Assembly (NCBI RefSeq): GCF_000340215.1 | Contig: NW_006921534.1 | Location: forward strand, 6,127,450-6,191,449 | Origin: Pseudocercospora fijiensis CIRAD86 | Lineage: Eukaryota > Ascomycota > Dothideomycetes > Mycosphaerellales > Mycosphaerellaceae | Length of the DNA stretch: 64,000 bases | Direction of reading: 5' to 3' | In this document: piece by piece, positions 1 through 10,111 of the stretch | Numbering within the stretch: the first letter of the stretch is position 1 | How the letters are laid out: the number at the start of each line of letters is the position of its first letter | The notes under the pieces: model-generated | What the model was told of the DNA's origin: nothing | The model's input: only the letters and a program-made list of their open reading frames with translations | The model's database searches: none | Program-made: the position numbers and the translations under genes

Positions 1-3000
1 TTCCCTATAGTAATAGTTCCTTAGAGAAACATGCCTTAATCTGCTAGAGTTAGTATAATTCTTTATAAGGTAGATAGTTAACTAGTTGTCGCAGTTGATT
101 TTAATACAGTCAAACTTGAACCTAGTAAAGCTACTAATTTCCTTAGAGAGGTTCCTTAGCTACTTTAGCTCCCTTATAGCTTTAGTTAGTGCTATATACT
201 CAGCTTTAGTACTAGAGTAGACAACTTCTTTCTAAAGCTAGGATCTCTAGAGAACTAGTCCTCCTACTATAAGGAGTAGGAATCCTAATATAGACCTCGA
301 GGTCTTTAGGTTACTAGCAAAGTTAGAATCTAAGTAGACCTTAAGGTAGCTCTCAATATCAACCTTGCTAGACTTGCTCTTCTTAAACACTAGGGACTTG
401 TTAACTGTTCCTATAATATATTTCTAAACATATCTTACTACTACAATATACTCTAGTCTAGGGTTTTGTAGGAATCTAGCTAGGTAGTTAACAGCATAAG
501 TAATATTAGGTCTTGTCTAGTTAGAAAGATACTATAGCTCCCTAATCATCTAATTAAAGAGTTTATAGTTCTCCTTCTTATAGTCTAGCTCGAAAGCAGT
601 TAGGAGTTTCTTAAGTAGGTACTTTATACCCTTGCATTAGTTAAGACTATGCTTTCTTAGCTTCTCTAGAGAGTAGTGCTTCTAGGAGATTCTAAGACTT
701 GTACTGTCTTCAATAATATATAGTCCTAGGAAGAGGTTTGTCTAGACAACCTTAATAGTATAGGTTTTCCTAAGTCCTTCAATTAGCTTGTCAATCCTAG
801 CTTAAGTCTTACTAAAGATCTAAAAGTCATTAACATAAAGGATAACTATAATCCCTTCTCTAATAAAGAGGCAGGCATCGCTCTTGGTTTTATATAAACT
901 AAGGGTCTTAAGTGTAGCTTTAGCATCGTAGTACTACAAAGCAGCTGACTACTTTATGCTATATAAGCCTTTCTATACAATTATATATAGAAATTCCTCT
1001 AGGTCTTTTCTAATCAAATGTAACCCCTTAGGTGCGTTTATATAGTTGGGTCTGTTAATGTCTAGTTCTAGAAATGTAGCCTTAATATCTACTTGACATT
1101 TAACCTAGCTAAAAGTGGCTGAAAGTCCTAAGTAGAACCTGCTTATTATAGCTCTTAGGGTTAGAGTAAAGGTTTCTTCAAAGTCAATACCTTTCCTCTA
1201 AGTAAACCCCTTAGCTATATATCTCGCCTTGAACTTCTTAGTAGAACTATTAGGTAAGCGCTTAATCTTCTAGACCTATTTGCTTAATATTAGTTTTCTG
1301 CTTTTTAGAAGTTCTTTAGCAGAGATCTATTTAAGGGTACCTGTTTTATCTAAGGACCTAAGTTCTTTAGTAATAGCTTCCCTCTAAAGCTTAGCATCTA
1401 TGCTATTTAGTGCTTTATAAAGTGTAGATAGCTTACCCTCCCCTAGCTTCTTAGCCTTCTTCTTTAGGAATCTCTTAAGAGCAGCATTTAGGACCCTAGC
1501 TATATTGCTATAGTTAGGTCTCCTTATCTACCTACCCCTCGAGGATATTATAGGGGGTGTATCTGCAAGGTCTAAGTACCTTAGCTTTGTTGCAGCTCCT
1601 AGAGCTGCTAGTAGTAAGGCACTTCTTAGCCTTTTCTGCCCTACTAGCTAGTTTAGCTAGTACACGACTAGCCTGATTGCAACTTCCTAAGCTGCTAGTA
1701 GTAAGGCGGCTCTCGGCCTTTTCTAACCTACCAACTGGTTTAGTTAGTATATTATCGGCGTATCCTTATCCTTAGCATTCTTAGGCTAGTATTGGTTATT
1801 AGGGGCCTATAGCTCCCGGGTCTCTTCGACTAGGCTTTCTAGATTCTCTAGACCTAACAGAATCTGCTCCCCCTAAAGAGGTGTTTCCCCTAAAGGTATT
1901 GGCTCCCCCGAAGGTACTAGCTCCCCCGAAGGTGCTTGAAACGGCTCTTTACTACTTCTAGAAGGAACAGGTCTACTAACTACCTACTAGCTACTCTAGG
2001 CTTGCTCAACATTAGGTAGGAATCCTAAAGCCACTCTAGATCTACTAGGGTCAATTCCTAACTAAGAGTATTTAATAACTTAAATATAGGGAGGGGCTAG
2101 ATTCACCTTTCTACCTTTATCCCCGTAGGTCTAATCTTTATTAAAGGTAACATAATAGGAGAATTTGATTTTATACTACTATAGTCCTTTACTATAGTTG
2201 AACTAAGGCCGCTAGAGGAAGTAGTTTATCGAGGAGTTACTCTAGAATCCAATGCTCTAGTAGATTAGAGCTCTTAATATGAACTTTGCACCTCTTAGCC
2301 TCTCTTCTTTGCTAATGTGCTTATATGCCTTGTAACTAAATCTCCTAACCCTAGATAGATCTACTAGAGTTCCCCCTTGCTTCAGATCCCTTTTAAGATA
2401 GACTAGAGGAACCTCCTTAGTTATTAGGTTAGCTAGCCTATTAGTCAAGTGTATAGAGTGCTTAATAGTATAGCTCTATAGCTCTTATAGTAAACCTGCA
2501 TTAATGAGCATAGCCCTAGCCTTTACTAGGATAGTCTTATTTAATAACTCTGCAATGCTATTTTGTTTAGGTATATAGGGGCTTGAGAAATCCTACCTAT
2601 ACCCCTTAATTTCAGTAGCCTTTTAAAGGTGCTTGTTGTTAAACTAGCCCCTATTGTCTAAGAACTAGATCTTTAGTCTTTTGCCAAATTGATTGGCCTA
2701 TAAGCTTATCTACTTTTCAATAAGAGCGGGACCATTTTTTAGGTCTAGGGTCTCGTTATCCTATCTGTGCCTTATCTTTGCATAAGTTAGTAGGTACAAG
2801 TAGCGGTTCCTATAGATGTCTGGAGGTATAACTAGTCTAACAACATTAATACAGATTTCATCTAGAGCTTGAACTAGAGTCCTTCTTACAATCCTTAAGA
2901 CTATCCTCTAAGACCTTACAAGCTTATAGGCTTTATAGTGCCCCAATTCGGTGGTATTAATATAGTTAATGCTAAGATAGTCTTAGTAGGCTTTAGTTGC

Positions 3001-4720
3001 ATTTAGTATCTCACTTCTAATATAGCTAAGTCTCTAATGCACTCTAATAGTATCTGCCTTCGGTTAGGCAACTGCTAGTATAATAGCTAGCTAGCTTTTA
3101 GGAGGAACAATCCTAACATGCTTTAGAACTGTTACAACATTATTAATCTTTGCCTCTCTAATAACCTTGCCATCCTTTCTTTAGATAGTTATAGTTAGCC
3201 TATATAGGAAGTATCTAGTTTTACTATAGATCCTCTCTGCTAAGATTAGATTTATATTAGAGTTAGGTAAATACAACACTTCTCTAAGCACTATCTTTAT
3301 AGTTTTGCCTTTCTAAAGGAATTTAAGGTAAATATCCCCAATTATTCTATAGCTTCCCTTGCCTAAAGCAAGGCTAAACTTAGTAGGTGATTTAAGGGAT
3401 CTAAGGTTATAGAACTAGTCCTTGTTGTTAAACATGTAGTATAATGTGCTAGTGTCCTAGATTTTGATTGCTTTGTCCTAGTTTGCAGGGGATGCTAATA
3501 CAATAGGAGTTAGGCTTTAATTAAAGGATGCTTAGGCTAGGGTTAGTGTAACGTATGCCCCTAAAGCCTAGCCTTCCGAGTTAGAATCTGATTTATACTC
3601 GTTATTATTATCGCTACTATCATCTTTTCTAGCAGCTGCAGCCTTGTTCCTAGACTTAGATTTATCCTTATCCTTTGATTTGGACTTGTCCTTATCTTTT
3701 GACTTCTTCTTTAACTTATCCTTATCCTTAGATAGCTTTCTATTAGGATGTTGTTTCTAGCACTTTGCATTAGTATGCTTGTGCTTGCAGTACTAACACT
3801 GCTTATTATTATCCCTAACCTTAATGTTAGAGACAACTGTAAAGGCTTTGCCTTATTGCTAGTTCTATAACCTTAGAGGCTTTTCCTTCCTAAGGGATGT
3901 AATTATTGCTTCGAGAGTCTAGCTAGTCCCTTCTAGTTTGTTATTGTGCCTCTAGCTTCTAAGCTATTTATAGTGCTAAAGACTATTGATAAAGAGCATC
4001 CTAATTATTATATCTAGGATTTTAATATCCTTAGGCTTAACCCCGTATACTCTTTTAAACTGCTTAGTAGCTGTTTTATACTTCTGCACCTATACTTAGA
4101 AGTCTTTATAGTACTTAAGGGTACTGTCGGATATTACTTGCTTAAGAGTAACTGTTCTAAAATCCTTTAGGGTATTATAGATATCTACTATAATAATTGG
4201 TTAGTATATAGCTGCTATAGTCTCGTAGTAGTCCTTAGCAGTCTTCTGCGTAATTATGCTCCTAAAATTAGGTCTTAGATCTAGTAAGATTATCTTAACT
4301 AGAATGCCTATAGCAATGCTATCCTTCTCTATAAACTCTCTAAGGGCTTTATTAAAATCCGGATCGTTATCGTAGTCAATTCGGAGAGGTTTGTAGTATA
4401 GCTTTGCCTATTTCAAGTTATAAAGTACATATCTATGCACTTTCTCCTTTAGTAGCTCTTTCTAAAGGATCTGTCTCTATAATAAAAAGTTGGTCGTCCT
4501 CGTAAGGATACGATTTTCCTTAATGCTTTTTACGGATTCTTTGTTATTAGCTATACTACTAAGCTCTTTCTTAGCTCGCTTAGCTTATAGGTACTAATTA
4601 TTAGTTGGATCTAATTTAATACTAAGTATAGGGTAGCCCTATTTCGGTTATTAACTCTAGAGATACTACTTGATCTGCAGCTAGTAGAATTAGCTTTAAA
4701 CTAGTATCTCTGTAATAACA
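1..4720 (-). mobile_element. Ty1/Copia LTR retrotransposon, RIP-mutated, 3' end outside window
   Basis: A degenerate Copia element is read on the minus strand, with gag at the right and RNase H at the left. Visible landmarks in order are a CCHC-type zinc knuckle (about 3,753-3,800, its Trp codons now TAG), a GAG-pre-integrase-like His-x-Arg-Leu segment (about 3,010-3,040), and the reverse transcriptase active site at 826-837, reading Tyr-Val-Asn-Asp instead of Tyr-Val-Asp-Asp. The gag-IN-RT order is that of Copia, not Gypsy. In-frame stops are frequent and are TAG or TAA. The left LTR lies outside the window, and I could not define the right LTR: the border is somewhere between about 4,675 and 4,850, where CpA and TpG become common again. 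It cannot encode functional protein. Confidence 0.85.
826..837 (-). other. Copia RT catalytic motif YVDD changed to YVND
   Basis: On the minus strand this reads Tyr-Val-Asn-Asp between a hydrophobic strand and Phe. The family motif is Tyr-Val-Asp-Asp. A single TpG to TpA change (GTTGAT to GTTAAT) explains the Asp to Asn replacement, which is the RIP signature. Confidence 0.7.
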
Positions 4721-5411
4721 ATTCGTCTATATTAGTTAGGATAGGTAAGCGTATGCGCCGGGCTTATAACCTATTATAATTAAGCTAAGCAGAACAAGTC
4801 ATTGATTAATTAACTATAGAATTGTATAGAGAAGAAGGGATCAAGTTCTATCTACGCTAGATACCACATATATCACTGGGAAATTAGCTCTTGGCACTTA
4901 GCAGTGCTGACTGATCCACAACACCACGCCCAAAACCGCATCTCAAAGCTTATGTCATTTACAGCTTCGGGCTTATTATACAAGTGCGGCTTGACCGTTG
5001 CACGACCCTACGGCTTGTTTCGAATAAGATCTGATAAAAAGCCTACTCTGACTCTCCAACGGTCGATGCTTTTGGGAGCATTTGGTGATGAAGCTGCAAT
5101 TAATGACATGCACGCGATGTTTACGCGACAGAAAGGCTAGCAGGGCAGGATGGGATCTGCTTATAAGAGGATGTCTCCTGTCGTAGGAATCCTTCATCCT
5201 TTGCGTTCCTGCTTGTAGAAGTTGTTCTTCTCGTCCGTTCGTTCATTCATTATTCAGCCCTATCTTCGCTTTTCATCAAACGGTAATACTGTCCTTCTGT
5301 TGTGAATTCTATCGGGACCGAAGTTAACGATGAACCAGATTCAAAGTCGACTTCTTGGCTTGTACCGTCCACTCGTTTCTTGGGTCTGAATTTCGATCCG
5401 CTTTCGCAACC
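4721..5411. other. border and upstream region of the repeat-peptide gene
   Basis: The left part (to about 4,850) is the end of the Copia element. The rest has normal island composition. A small open frame at 4,904-5,140 has no recognisable features and I do not call it. A TATA-like TTATAAGAGG lies at 5,161-5,170, and a pyrimidine-rich stretch (about 5,200-5,290) precedes the start codon at 5,412, as is common in fungal promoters. No other gene is visible. Confidence 0.4.
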
Positions 5412-6482
5412 ATGCGATTCTCCGCCAGTACCATTCTGGCATTGTCAGCCACTGTTATTGCCCTACCGATCTACGAAGATCCGGTATCGATCCAAGCGCT
5501 TGAGAGCATTCCGGAAAGTCTTACTCAAACCAAGACACTCGGTCAACGTGATACAACTGAGATTGTGTCCGAGCTTCTGGAGACGAAGAATGGTCTTGGT
5601 CTTCCTGCTGGTTTGAAGCGGGAAGTTACGCCCGATGTCCTGACGGAAATTCTAGGGGAAACGGATGGTATTCCTGTTGGTTTGAAGAGGGCGCTCACAC
5701 CTGAGGCTGTATCAGAGCTTCTAGAGACGAAGAATGATCTTGGTCTTCCTGCTGGTTTGAAGCGGGAAGTCACGCCCGATGTCCTGACGGAAATTCTTGG
5801 TGAAACGGACGGCCTTCCTGCTGGTTTGAAGAGGGAGCTCACACCAGATGTTGTGTCCGAGCTTCTCGAGGCGAAGAATGGCCTCCCTGCTGGCCTCAAG
5901 AGGGACATCACGCCCGATGTCGTGGCAGAACTTCTGGGGGAAACGGACGGACTTCCTGCTGGCCTCAAGAGAGACATTACACCAGATGTTGTGAATGAGA
6001 TTCTTGAGACTAAGAATGGTCTCCCTGCTGGCCTCAAGAGAGATGTCACCCCTGAAGTCGTAACAGAGCTTCTCGAAGGCGAGAACGGCCTTACTGCTGG
6101 TCTTAAGAGGGACGAGACTAAGATCGTGGAGGAACTTCTCGAAAATAAGAACGGCCTTCCTGCCGGTCTTAAGAGGGACGAGACTGAGATCTTGGATAAG
6201 CTTCTCGAAGGCGAGAACGGACTTCCGACTATCCTTAAGAGGGACGAGACTGAGATCTTGGATGAGCTTCTCGAAGGCACGAACGGTCTTCCTGTCGACG
6301 TCAAGCGAGACCCAGGTTGCCCTACAGCATCCGGAAAGTGCCTGTGGAAGAAGCAACCCTCCCTCATGACCAGAGTCTGGGCGTGGAAGCGTGAGGCATT
6401 GAACAAGAGAATTGTACCAGTCGACGGAAGCATCCTCCCACTTGATGAGAGCACTTCGAAGTTCCACGATATGACTTCGTGA
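5412..6482 (+). CDS. secreted Kex2-processed repeat protein; candidate alpha-pheromone-type precursor
   Basis: A 356-residue single-exon secretory precursor. I chose the ATG at 5,412 (context CAACCATGC) over an in-frame ATG at 5,355 because it places a clean signal peptide (residues 1-19, ending ALP) at the N-terminus. Residues 47-299 are eleven tandem units of 22-25 residues, each ending in Lys-Arg, most with core TPDVVxELL and tail NGLPAGLKR. After the last unit comes residues 300-314, DPGCPTASGKCLWKK, then a 13-residue segment ending WAWKR, then EALNKR, then a 23-residue tail. Kex2 cuts after Lys-Arg. The Cys-containing peptide has two Cys separated by six residues, an internal Gly and a C-terminal Trp, as in Neurospora and Fusarium alpha-factor pheromones; its leading Asp-Pro could be trimmed by an X-Pro dipeptidyl peptidase. 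Units lack Tyr and no UstY-type oxidase is nearby, which argues against a ustiloxin-type RiPP. Pheromone identity is inference; a Kex2-processed secreted repeat protein is well supported. Confidence 0.8.
   Translation: MRFSASTILALSATVIALPIYEDPVSIQALESIPESLTQTKTLGQRDTTEIVSELLETKNGLGLPAGLKREVTPDVLTEILGETDGIPVGLKRALTPEAVSELLETKNDLGLPAGLKREVTPDVLTEILGETDGLPAGLKRELTPDVVSELLEAKNGLPAGLKRDITPDVVAELLGETDGLPAGLKRDITPDVVNEILETKNGLPAGLKRDVTPEVVTELLEGENGLTAGLKRDETKIVEELLENKNGLPAGLKRDETEILDKLLEGENGLPTILKRDETEILDELLEGTNGLPVDVKRDPGCPTASGKCLWKKQPSLMTRVWAWKREALNKRIVPVDGSILPLDESTSKFHDMTS
5550..6308 (+). repeat. eleven tandem coding repeats (66-75 bp units)
   Basis: These encode the Lys-Arg-terminated units of the precursor above. 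Unit lengths are 24, 23, 25, 23, 23, 23, 23, 23, 22, 22 and 22 codons. The first and third units carry an extra Gly-Leu before Pro-Ala-Gly-Leu. The last three units diverge together (DETxI in place of xTPDV), which suggests separate local duplication of the 3' units. Confidence 0.9.
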
Positions 6483-6550
6483 GCGGTGTTATGCACAGAT
6501 GGAGGAGAAGAGACAACCTTAGGAGGTTGCTGATGACCAGCAGACGTTGA

Positions 6551-6573
6551 TGTAATAATATTTTATATACATG
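6551..6573. terminator. AT-rich 3'-end region between convergent genes
   Basis: A TAATAATATTTTATATAC stretch lies in the 128-bp gap between the stops of the repeat-peptide gene and the GH3 gene, which converge here. It is the only AT-rich segment in the gap, so it is the likely polyadenylation zone for one or both genes. This is inferred from position and composition only. Confidence 0.3.
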
Positions 6574-6610
6574 TACACAGGCCGGAGAAGGCTTCGTTGA
6601 ATGTTTAGCG

Positions 6611-7681
6611 TTAATTCTTCAGCGAGCTTCGCATTCGAACAATTCTCTCGGTAGCTTCTCTGAAATCTCCTCGATCAATTTCGCCTTTCGACAAAGCGTC
6701 GAGAACAGCACTGTATGTCTCGTTTCCTTGCTTCACATCACGAACGCTCGCTAAAAGGATGTCCATACCAGCTTGAGTAGCTTTCACTGCAAGCTCTCCA
6801 GTGTTTCCGAATGCTTTGAGACTTCCCGCCTCTAATGCATCAGTGATGGTGACGCCTTGGAATCGAAGTCTTAGACGCAATTCCTGCTGAACGATAGTTC
6901 GACTCAATCCAGCCGGGTTCTCGTCATCCAGTGCCGGATATATCGCCCACGAAGTCATGACCATAGAGACATTATTCGCAATCGCAGTCTCGTACGGCTT
7001 CATATCGACTCTTCGCAGCTCTTCCGCGGAGACGGTAAGAGTGACAGGCTTCAAGTCGGTATTCGCATCTGCGGCTGCTGTCCCTAGTCCAGGGAAATGC
7101 TTCGCTGTCGCAGGATATCCCGCTGATTGAAGAGCTGCGATCCAAGGTCCTGCTGCCTTTGCGACGAGGCCGGGATTCGATCCGAATGAACGCTGCTCTC
7201 GATCCGTGAAGTCTCCGGCCTTACGGCTAACATCTAGCACAGGAGCCAGATCACCATTGATGTTGTTTGCTGCGAATATCCTGGCGACGGTAGCGCCTGC
7301 TTTCGTGCCCGCTGCAGCAGGATCGCTGGCCTGTCCGACGGTTTTGGCTGAGTCGGGTCCTCCGGGAAAGCGATTGACTGTGCCTCCTTCTTGATCGGTT
7401 ACCATGAGAAGTGGGAAGCCTTGATATGCGGATGATTCCTGATAAGCTTCTTGGAGGGCTTTGACTTGGCCAGGAAAGTCTTGGGCGTTTTTGATGTTTT
7501 CGTCGTAGAATATCACACCCCCAACTTTGCCGGCTTTGACAGCATCTGTCAATTCTTGGGGGACGTTGGGACCAGGGTATGACCAGATCACATGAAGTCC
7601 CACGTCGGTTGCGTCTGAGGCTTGGGTTTTTGCGGCACTGATTGCGGCCTGCGCAACTAGAAGCAGTGAAATTGCTCTCAT
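6611..7681 (-). CDS. secreted glycoside hydrolase family 3, NagZ/beta-N-acetylhexosaminidase-like
   Basis: A 356-residue single-exon protein with a signal peptide (about residues 1-17). GH3 (beta/alpha)8-barrel motifs appear in order: TDQEGG at 95-100, NGDLAPVLDV at 142-151, DREQRSFG at 160-167, KHFPGLG at 194-200 and ITDALEAG at 279-286, where Asp281 is the expected nucleophile. There is no C-terminal domain, as in NagZ-type enzymes. In bacterial NagZ the loop after KHFPGHG carries an Asp-Ser-His acid/base dyad; here the aligned residues are Asp205-Ala-Asn207, so the dyad His is Asn, and GHG is GLG. The enzyme may use another acid/base or have altered activity. The likely role is hydrolysis of extracellular beta-linked amino sugars such as cell-wall material; the exact substrate is not predictable. 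Confidence 0.85.
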   Translation of the reverse strand: MRAISLLLVAQAAISAAKTQASDATDVGLHVIWSYPGPNVPQELTDAVKAGKVGGVIFYDENIKNAQDFPGQVKALQEAYQESSAYQGFPLLMVTDQEGGTVNRFPGGPDSAKTVGQASDPAAAGTKAGATVARIFAANNINGDLAPVLDVSRKAGDFTDREQRSFGSNPGLVAKAAGPWIAALQSAGYPATAKHFPGLGTAAADANTDLKPVTLTVSAEELRRVDMKPYETAIANNVSMVMTSWAIYPALDDENPAGLSRTIVQQELRLRLRFQGVTITDALEAGSLKAFGNTGELAVKATQAGMDILLASVRDVKQGNETYSAVLDALSKGEIDRGDFREATERIVRMRSSLKN

Positions 7682-7814
7682 GTTGATTTACACACTGCAC
7701 AGTCTCCGGTGTCATCAGCATGAGCAGTTGTATTTGGGACGTGGTAGTTCTACCAGTGTGAAGTCATCTCTCCTCAGAATAACATCCTGGTCCAGCATGA
7801 TCCTGGAGAGTTTG

Positions 7815-7830
7815 TTATATATATGTATAA
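7815..7830 (-). promoter_or_regulatory. TATA-like element of the GH3 gene
   Basis: TTATATATATGTATAA lies about 135-150 bp upstream of the GH3 start codon. It is the strongest TATA-like string in the 320-bp region to the next gene. The rest of 7,682-8,001 holds nothing recognisable. Based on composition and position only. Confidence 0.35.
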
Positions 7831-8001
7831 CTGGGGAAGTAGAAGCGTTGAAGCAAGTTTTGGACTGCCAAGAGGCTTGGAGATGACACAAATATTATTC
7901 TTATACGAGCTTTACCAACTGTCAGTCTGCGTAGCCTAACACTCTTTCCTGACGTGCTGTGCACTGTGCGTCTGTCTTGATCGAGAAAAGCGAAGCAACT
8001 A

Positions 8002-8872
8002 CTATGGACTTTCGCCGCTATGGTACTTATTGGGTCCGTCGGCATCCTCCCATCCAGGCACCTTGATTATAACGAATTTACCATTTTGCGCGGGCGTACT
8101 GTTGAGAATGATTTGTTTGACACTCTCTACGCCAGTGCTTACCGGTAAATCCGCATTCTGTGAGCCCAAGTCGGTTTGCAGCCACTGCAATCAAATCAGC
8201 GAGACATTATAACTTTACGTCAAGAGAAGACACTGACACCGGGAGATACTGCGAGGAACGTAGAGCCTTCCTTCTCAAACTCGATCGCCCACTGAGCATT
8301 CAGCATGTTCATACCGGCCTTGGCGATCTTATATGCATGTGTAGGAGCAAACGAGTAGTCTCGGGTCATAGAAATGGATCCCATCGTCGTCGATCTGCAG
8401 GAAACGCTCAGTCGGCAACATCAGTATGTGATTGAATTTCCAGCACTTACATATTGATGACCTTTTTCTCTCGGCCTTTCTGCAGCAGTGGGAAAAACGC
8501 TAGGGTCATGACGTGAGCGCTGACAAGATTGACATTCAATACATCTCGCAGATGGTCGCCGCTCATATTCCTTATGCTAGGTGTGATGGGCATGATTCCT
8601 GCATTGTTGACTAATACATCGATTGAGTTAGCTCCATGTCGCTGGAGCTCTGCTACTCCTTTCGCAACGCTTGCTTCCTTGGAGATGTCGTCGATCACGA
8701 CGTTGACGATGCGACCTTCGGATTTGTCGATAAGCTGTTGGAGTCCTTCGCTTGGATCGGACCTGGTCACTGCAAAGACGTTGGCGACTTGTGTCGACGG
8801 CAGGTCGATCAATTGCTTGACGAGCTCGAGGCCAATGCCTCGTGATGTGCCTGTAATCAAATAGGTAGACAT
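8002..8872 (-). CDS. short-chain dehydrogenase/reductase (C-factor/sniffer-like), three exons
   Basis: Exons are 8,872-8,451, 8,394-8,238 and 8,184-8,002. The introns are 56 bp (GTAAGT...CAG, 8,395-8,450) and 53 bp (GTCAGT...CAG, 8,185-8,237), and both join in phase to give 253 residues. The Rossmann cofactor motif TGTSRGIG is at residues 7-14, NNAG at 89-92 and the catalytic Tyr162-x3-Lys166 in HAYKIAK. The second intron falls between SPG and WLQTDLG, a conserved SDR junction, which confirms the splice. The protein should be an NAD(P)(H)-dependent carbonyl reductase or alcohol dehydrogenase in the cytosol; the substrate is unknown. Without splicing the gene appears as two truncated frames. 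Confidence 0.88.
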
Positions 8873-9219
8873 GCTGCAGGCTGTTTACTTTTGGGGATTT
8901 GGTTTCTTGGATTGCAGAGCAGATCAACCTGGTTAAATAGGTTCGCGGCGTCTGTCCACTATCGTTTCGACACGATTGAAGCTTGGTAATCTACGGCCTT
9001 TGGTCTCCATTGCGGCCGGTGGTATCCAGGAAATAGAACCAGGTAGACGTCGAGGTGAGCATTGTCAACACGGAGGTGGACATACGATGGGTTGTCTATC
9101 GGCCGAGATACTGCTTGCCTCCGCTTCGATTTCTTTCAGCTTACTACTCGTCTTGGCGCCTTTGTCGATTCGATGAGCAAATGGCATGCCGCGCAGGCTC
9201 GCAGAACCAGAAGGTGTCT
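8873..9219. other. intergenic, no gene seen
   Basis: 347 bp between the SDR start and the thioesterase stop, both on the minus strand, so it should hold the SDR promoter and the thioesterase 3' end. Short open frames here have no family resemblance, and I see nothing further. Confidence 0.5.
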
Positions 9220-9896
9220 TCATAGCAGTCCTGATCTCTTCCTCTTCACCTGCGGTTCAAGAGCAGCCTTTCCGTGTTCTCCAAGCGCAACGATCTTACC
9301 ACTTTCTTTGTCCCGGATGATGCATTGTATTGCTGCTACAACACGGTCAGCTCAAGTATCTCGTCAGACTAGCAGTCCAAATTACCTACCAAGACTTCTA
9401 CCAACATTACGGACCATGTTCTCAATCACAAATGTCCTTCCCATGGGCATAGGTCGTAGGTATGTCACTTGCAAAGTTCTTGAGACGCCGCCGAAATCCC
9501 AGAAACCATCCTCTGCTACCGGGCACGCTGCTGCAGTCGTTGTGTTGTCGACAAGCATGGCGACAGCTCCTCCGTGCATGTTACCCATCCCGTTGCATAT
9601 TTCTGGGAAGACTTTCATCTCAAAGACGACGTACGCCTCCATGCCCTCTGTGTCTGCTTGACTTCGCTTGGCAGAGACGACTTTGATGTGCTGGAAAATT
9701 AGCCGATCCGGTCCCTGCGATAGAAGATCAGTATTTCATGTCACATCAGAGCCGAGACTGACGGGCGATCTCTCACATTGTATGTTTTGTCTTGTCTATA
9801 GCCATTCAAGTAGCTTTGAACACGAAGCAACGGATCTTCTATCGTGGTGTCGAAAAGGCTACGCTTCAATTCGGGGGACTTCGAGGTCTTTGCCAT
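9220..9896 (-). CDS. HotDog-fold acyl-CoA thioesterase (4HBT/PaaI type), three exons
   Basis: Exons are 9,896-9,777, 9,714-9,390 and 9,335-9,220. The introns are 62 bp (GTGAGA...CAG) and 54 bp (GTAGGT...TAG), giving 186 residues. The HotDog signature GNMHGGAVAMLVDN spans residues 84-97 with the active-site loop His-Gly-Gly at 87-89 and Asp96. The second intron is in phase and joins VGRSLA to AIQCIIRD, matching the LATxxC strand of human ACOT13-like enzymes. A second AG three bases downstream would drop one Ala. The C-terminus is basic and has no PTS1. The expected reaction is hydrolysis of acyl- or aryl-CoA thioesters. It lies in the same island as the CoA ligase at 16,375-18,174, which suggests but does not show a shared pathway. 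Confidence 0.85.
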
Positions 9897-10111
9897 CGTA
9901 CATTCGCTACAGACAGACACACCTGAAGTACAAAGGCCTTGTCAATGAGCACTCTTTGATTGAAGAAAGAACAATGCCACCTTAGCCGAGGTATTCCGGC
10001 GCTCGGTCCGATCATTGCTAGGACTCATGAGTCCTCATTGCGTTTAACAGTAGTGGGCCAACTTGCACTGCGTACGTCGTCTGCCCAGGACGGGTCGCCA
10101 TTGATGGAAAC

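Noticed and set aside
1..4720. TAG/TAA-rich frames as evidence for a reassigned stop-codon genetic code
   Set aside because: The island genes use TAA, TAG and TGA as normal stops and TGG/CAA/CAG for Trp/Gln; in the repeats the changes follow CpA/TpG context and also produce missense changes, so RIP explains them.
4904..5140. 78-codon plus-strand frame upstream of the repeat-peptide gene
   Set aside because: No motif, no secretion signal, overlapped by an equally long antisense frame, and it lies in the probable promoter.
5412..6482. Repeat precursor as a ustiloxin/dikaritin RiPP
   Set aside because: Repeat units contain no Tyr core and no DUF3328/UstY oxidase gene is in the island.
5543..6496. 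Long minus-strand open frames (317 and 248 codons) opposite the repeat-peptide gene
   Set aside because: They are antisense shadows of the tandem repeat: low-complexity Ser/Arg-rich products with no signal peptide or motif, while the plus strand has a coherent secretory precursor.
9065..9220. Extension of the thioesterase C-terminus to a stop at 9,065
   Set aside because: That needs a frame change; the spliced frame ends at TGA 9,220-9,222 with total length divisible by three and a normal family length.
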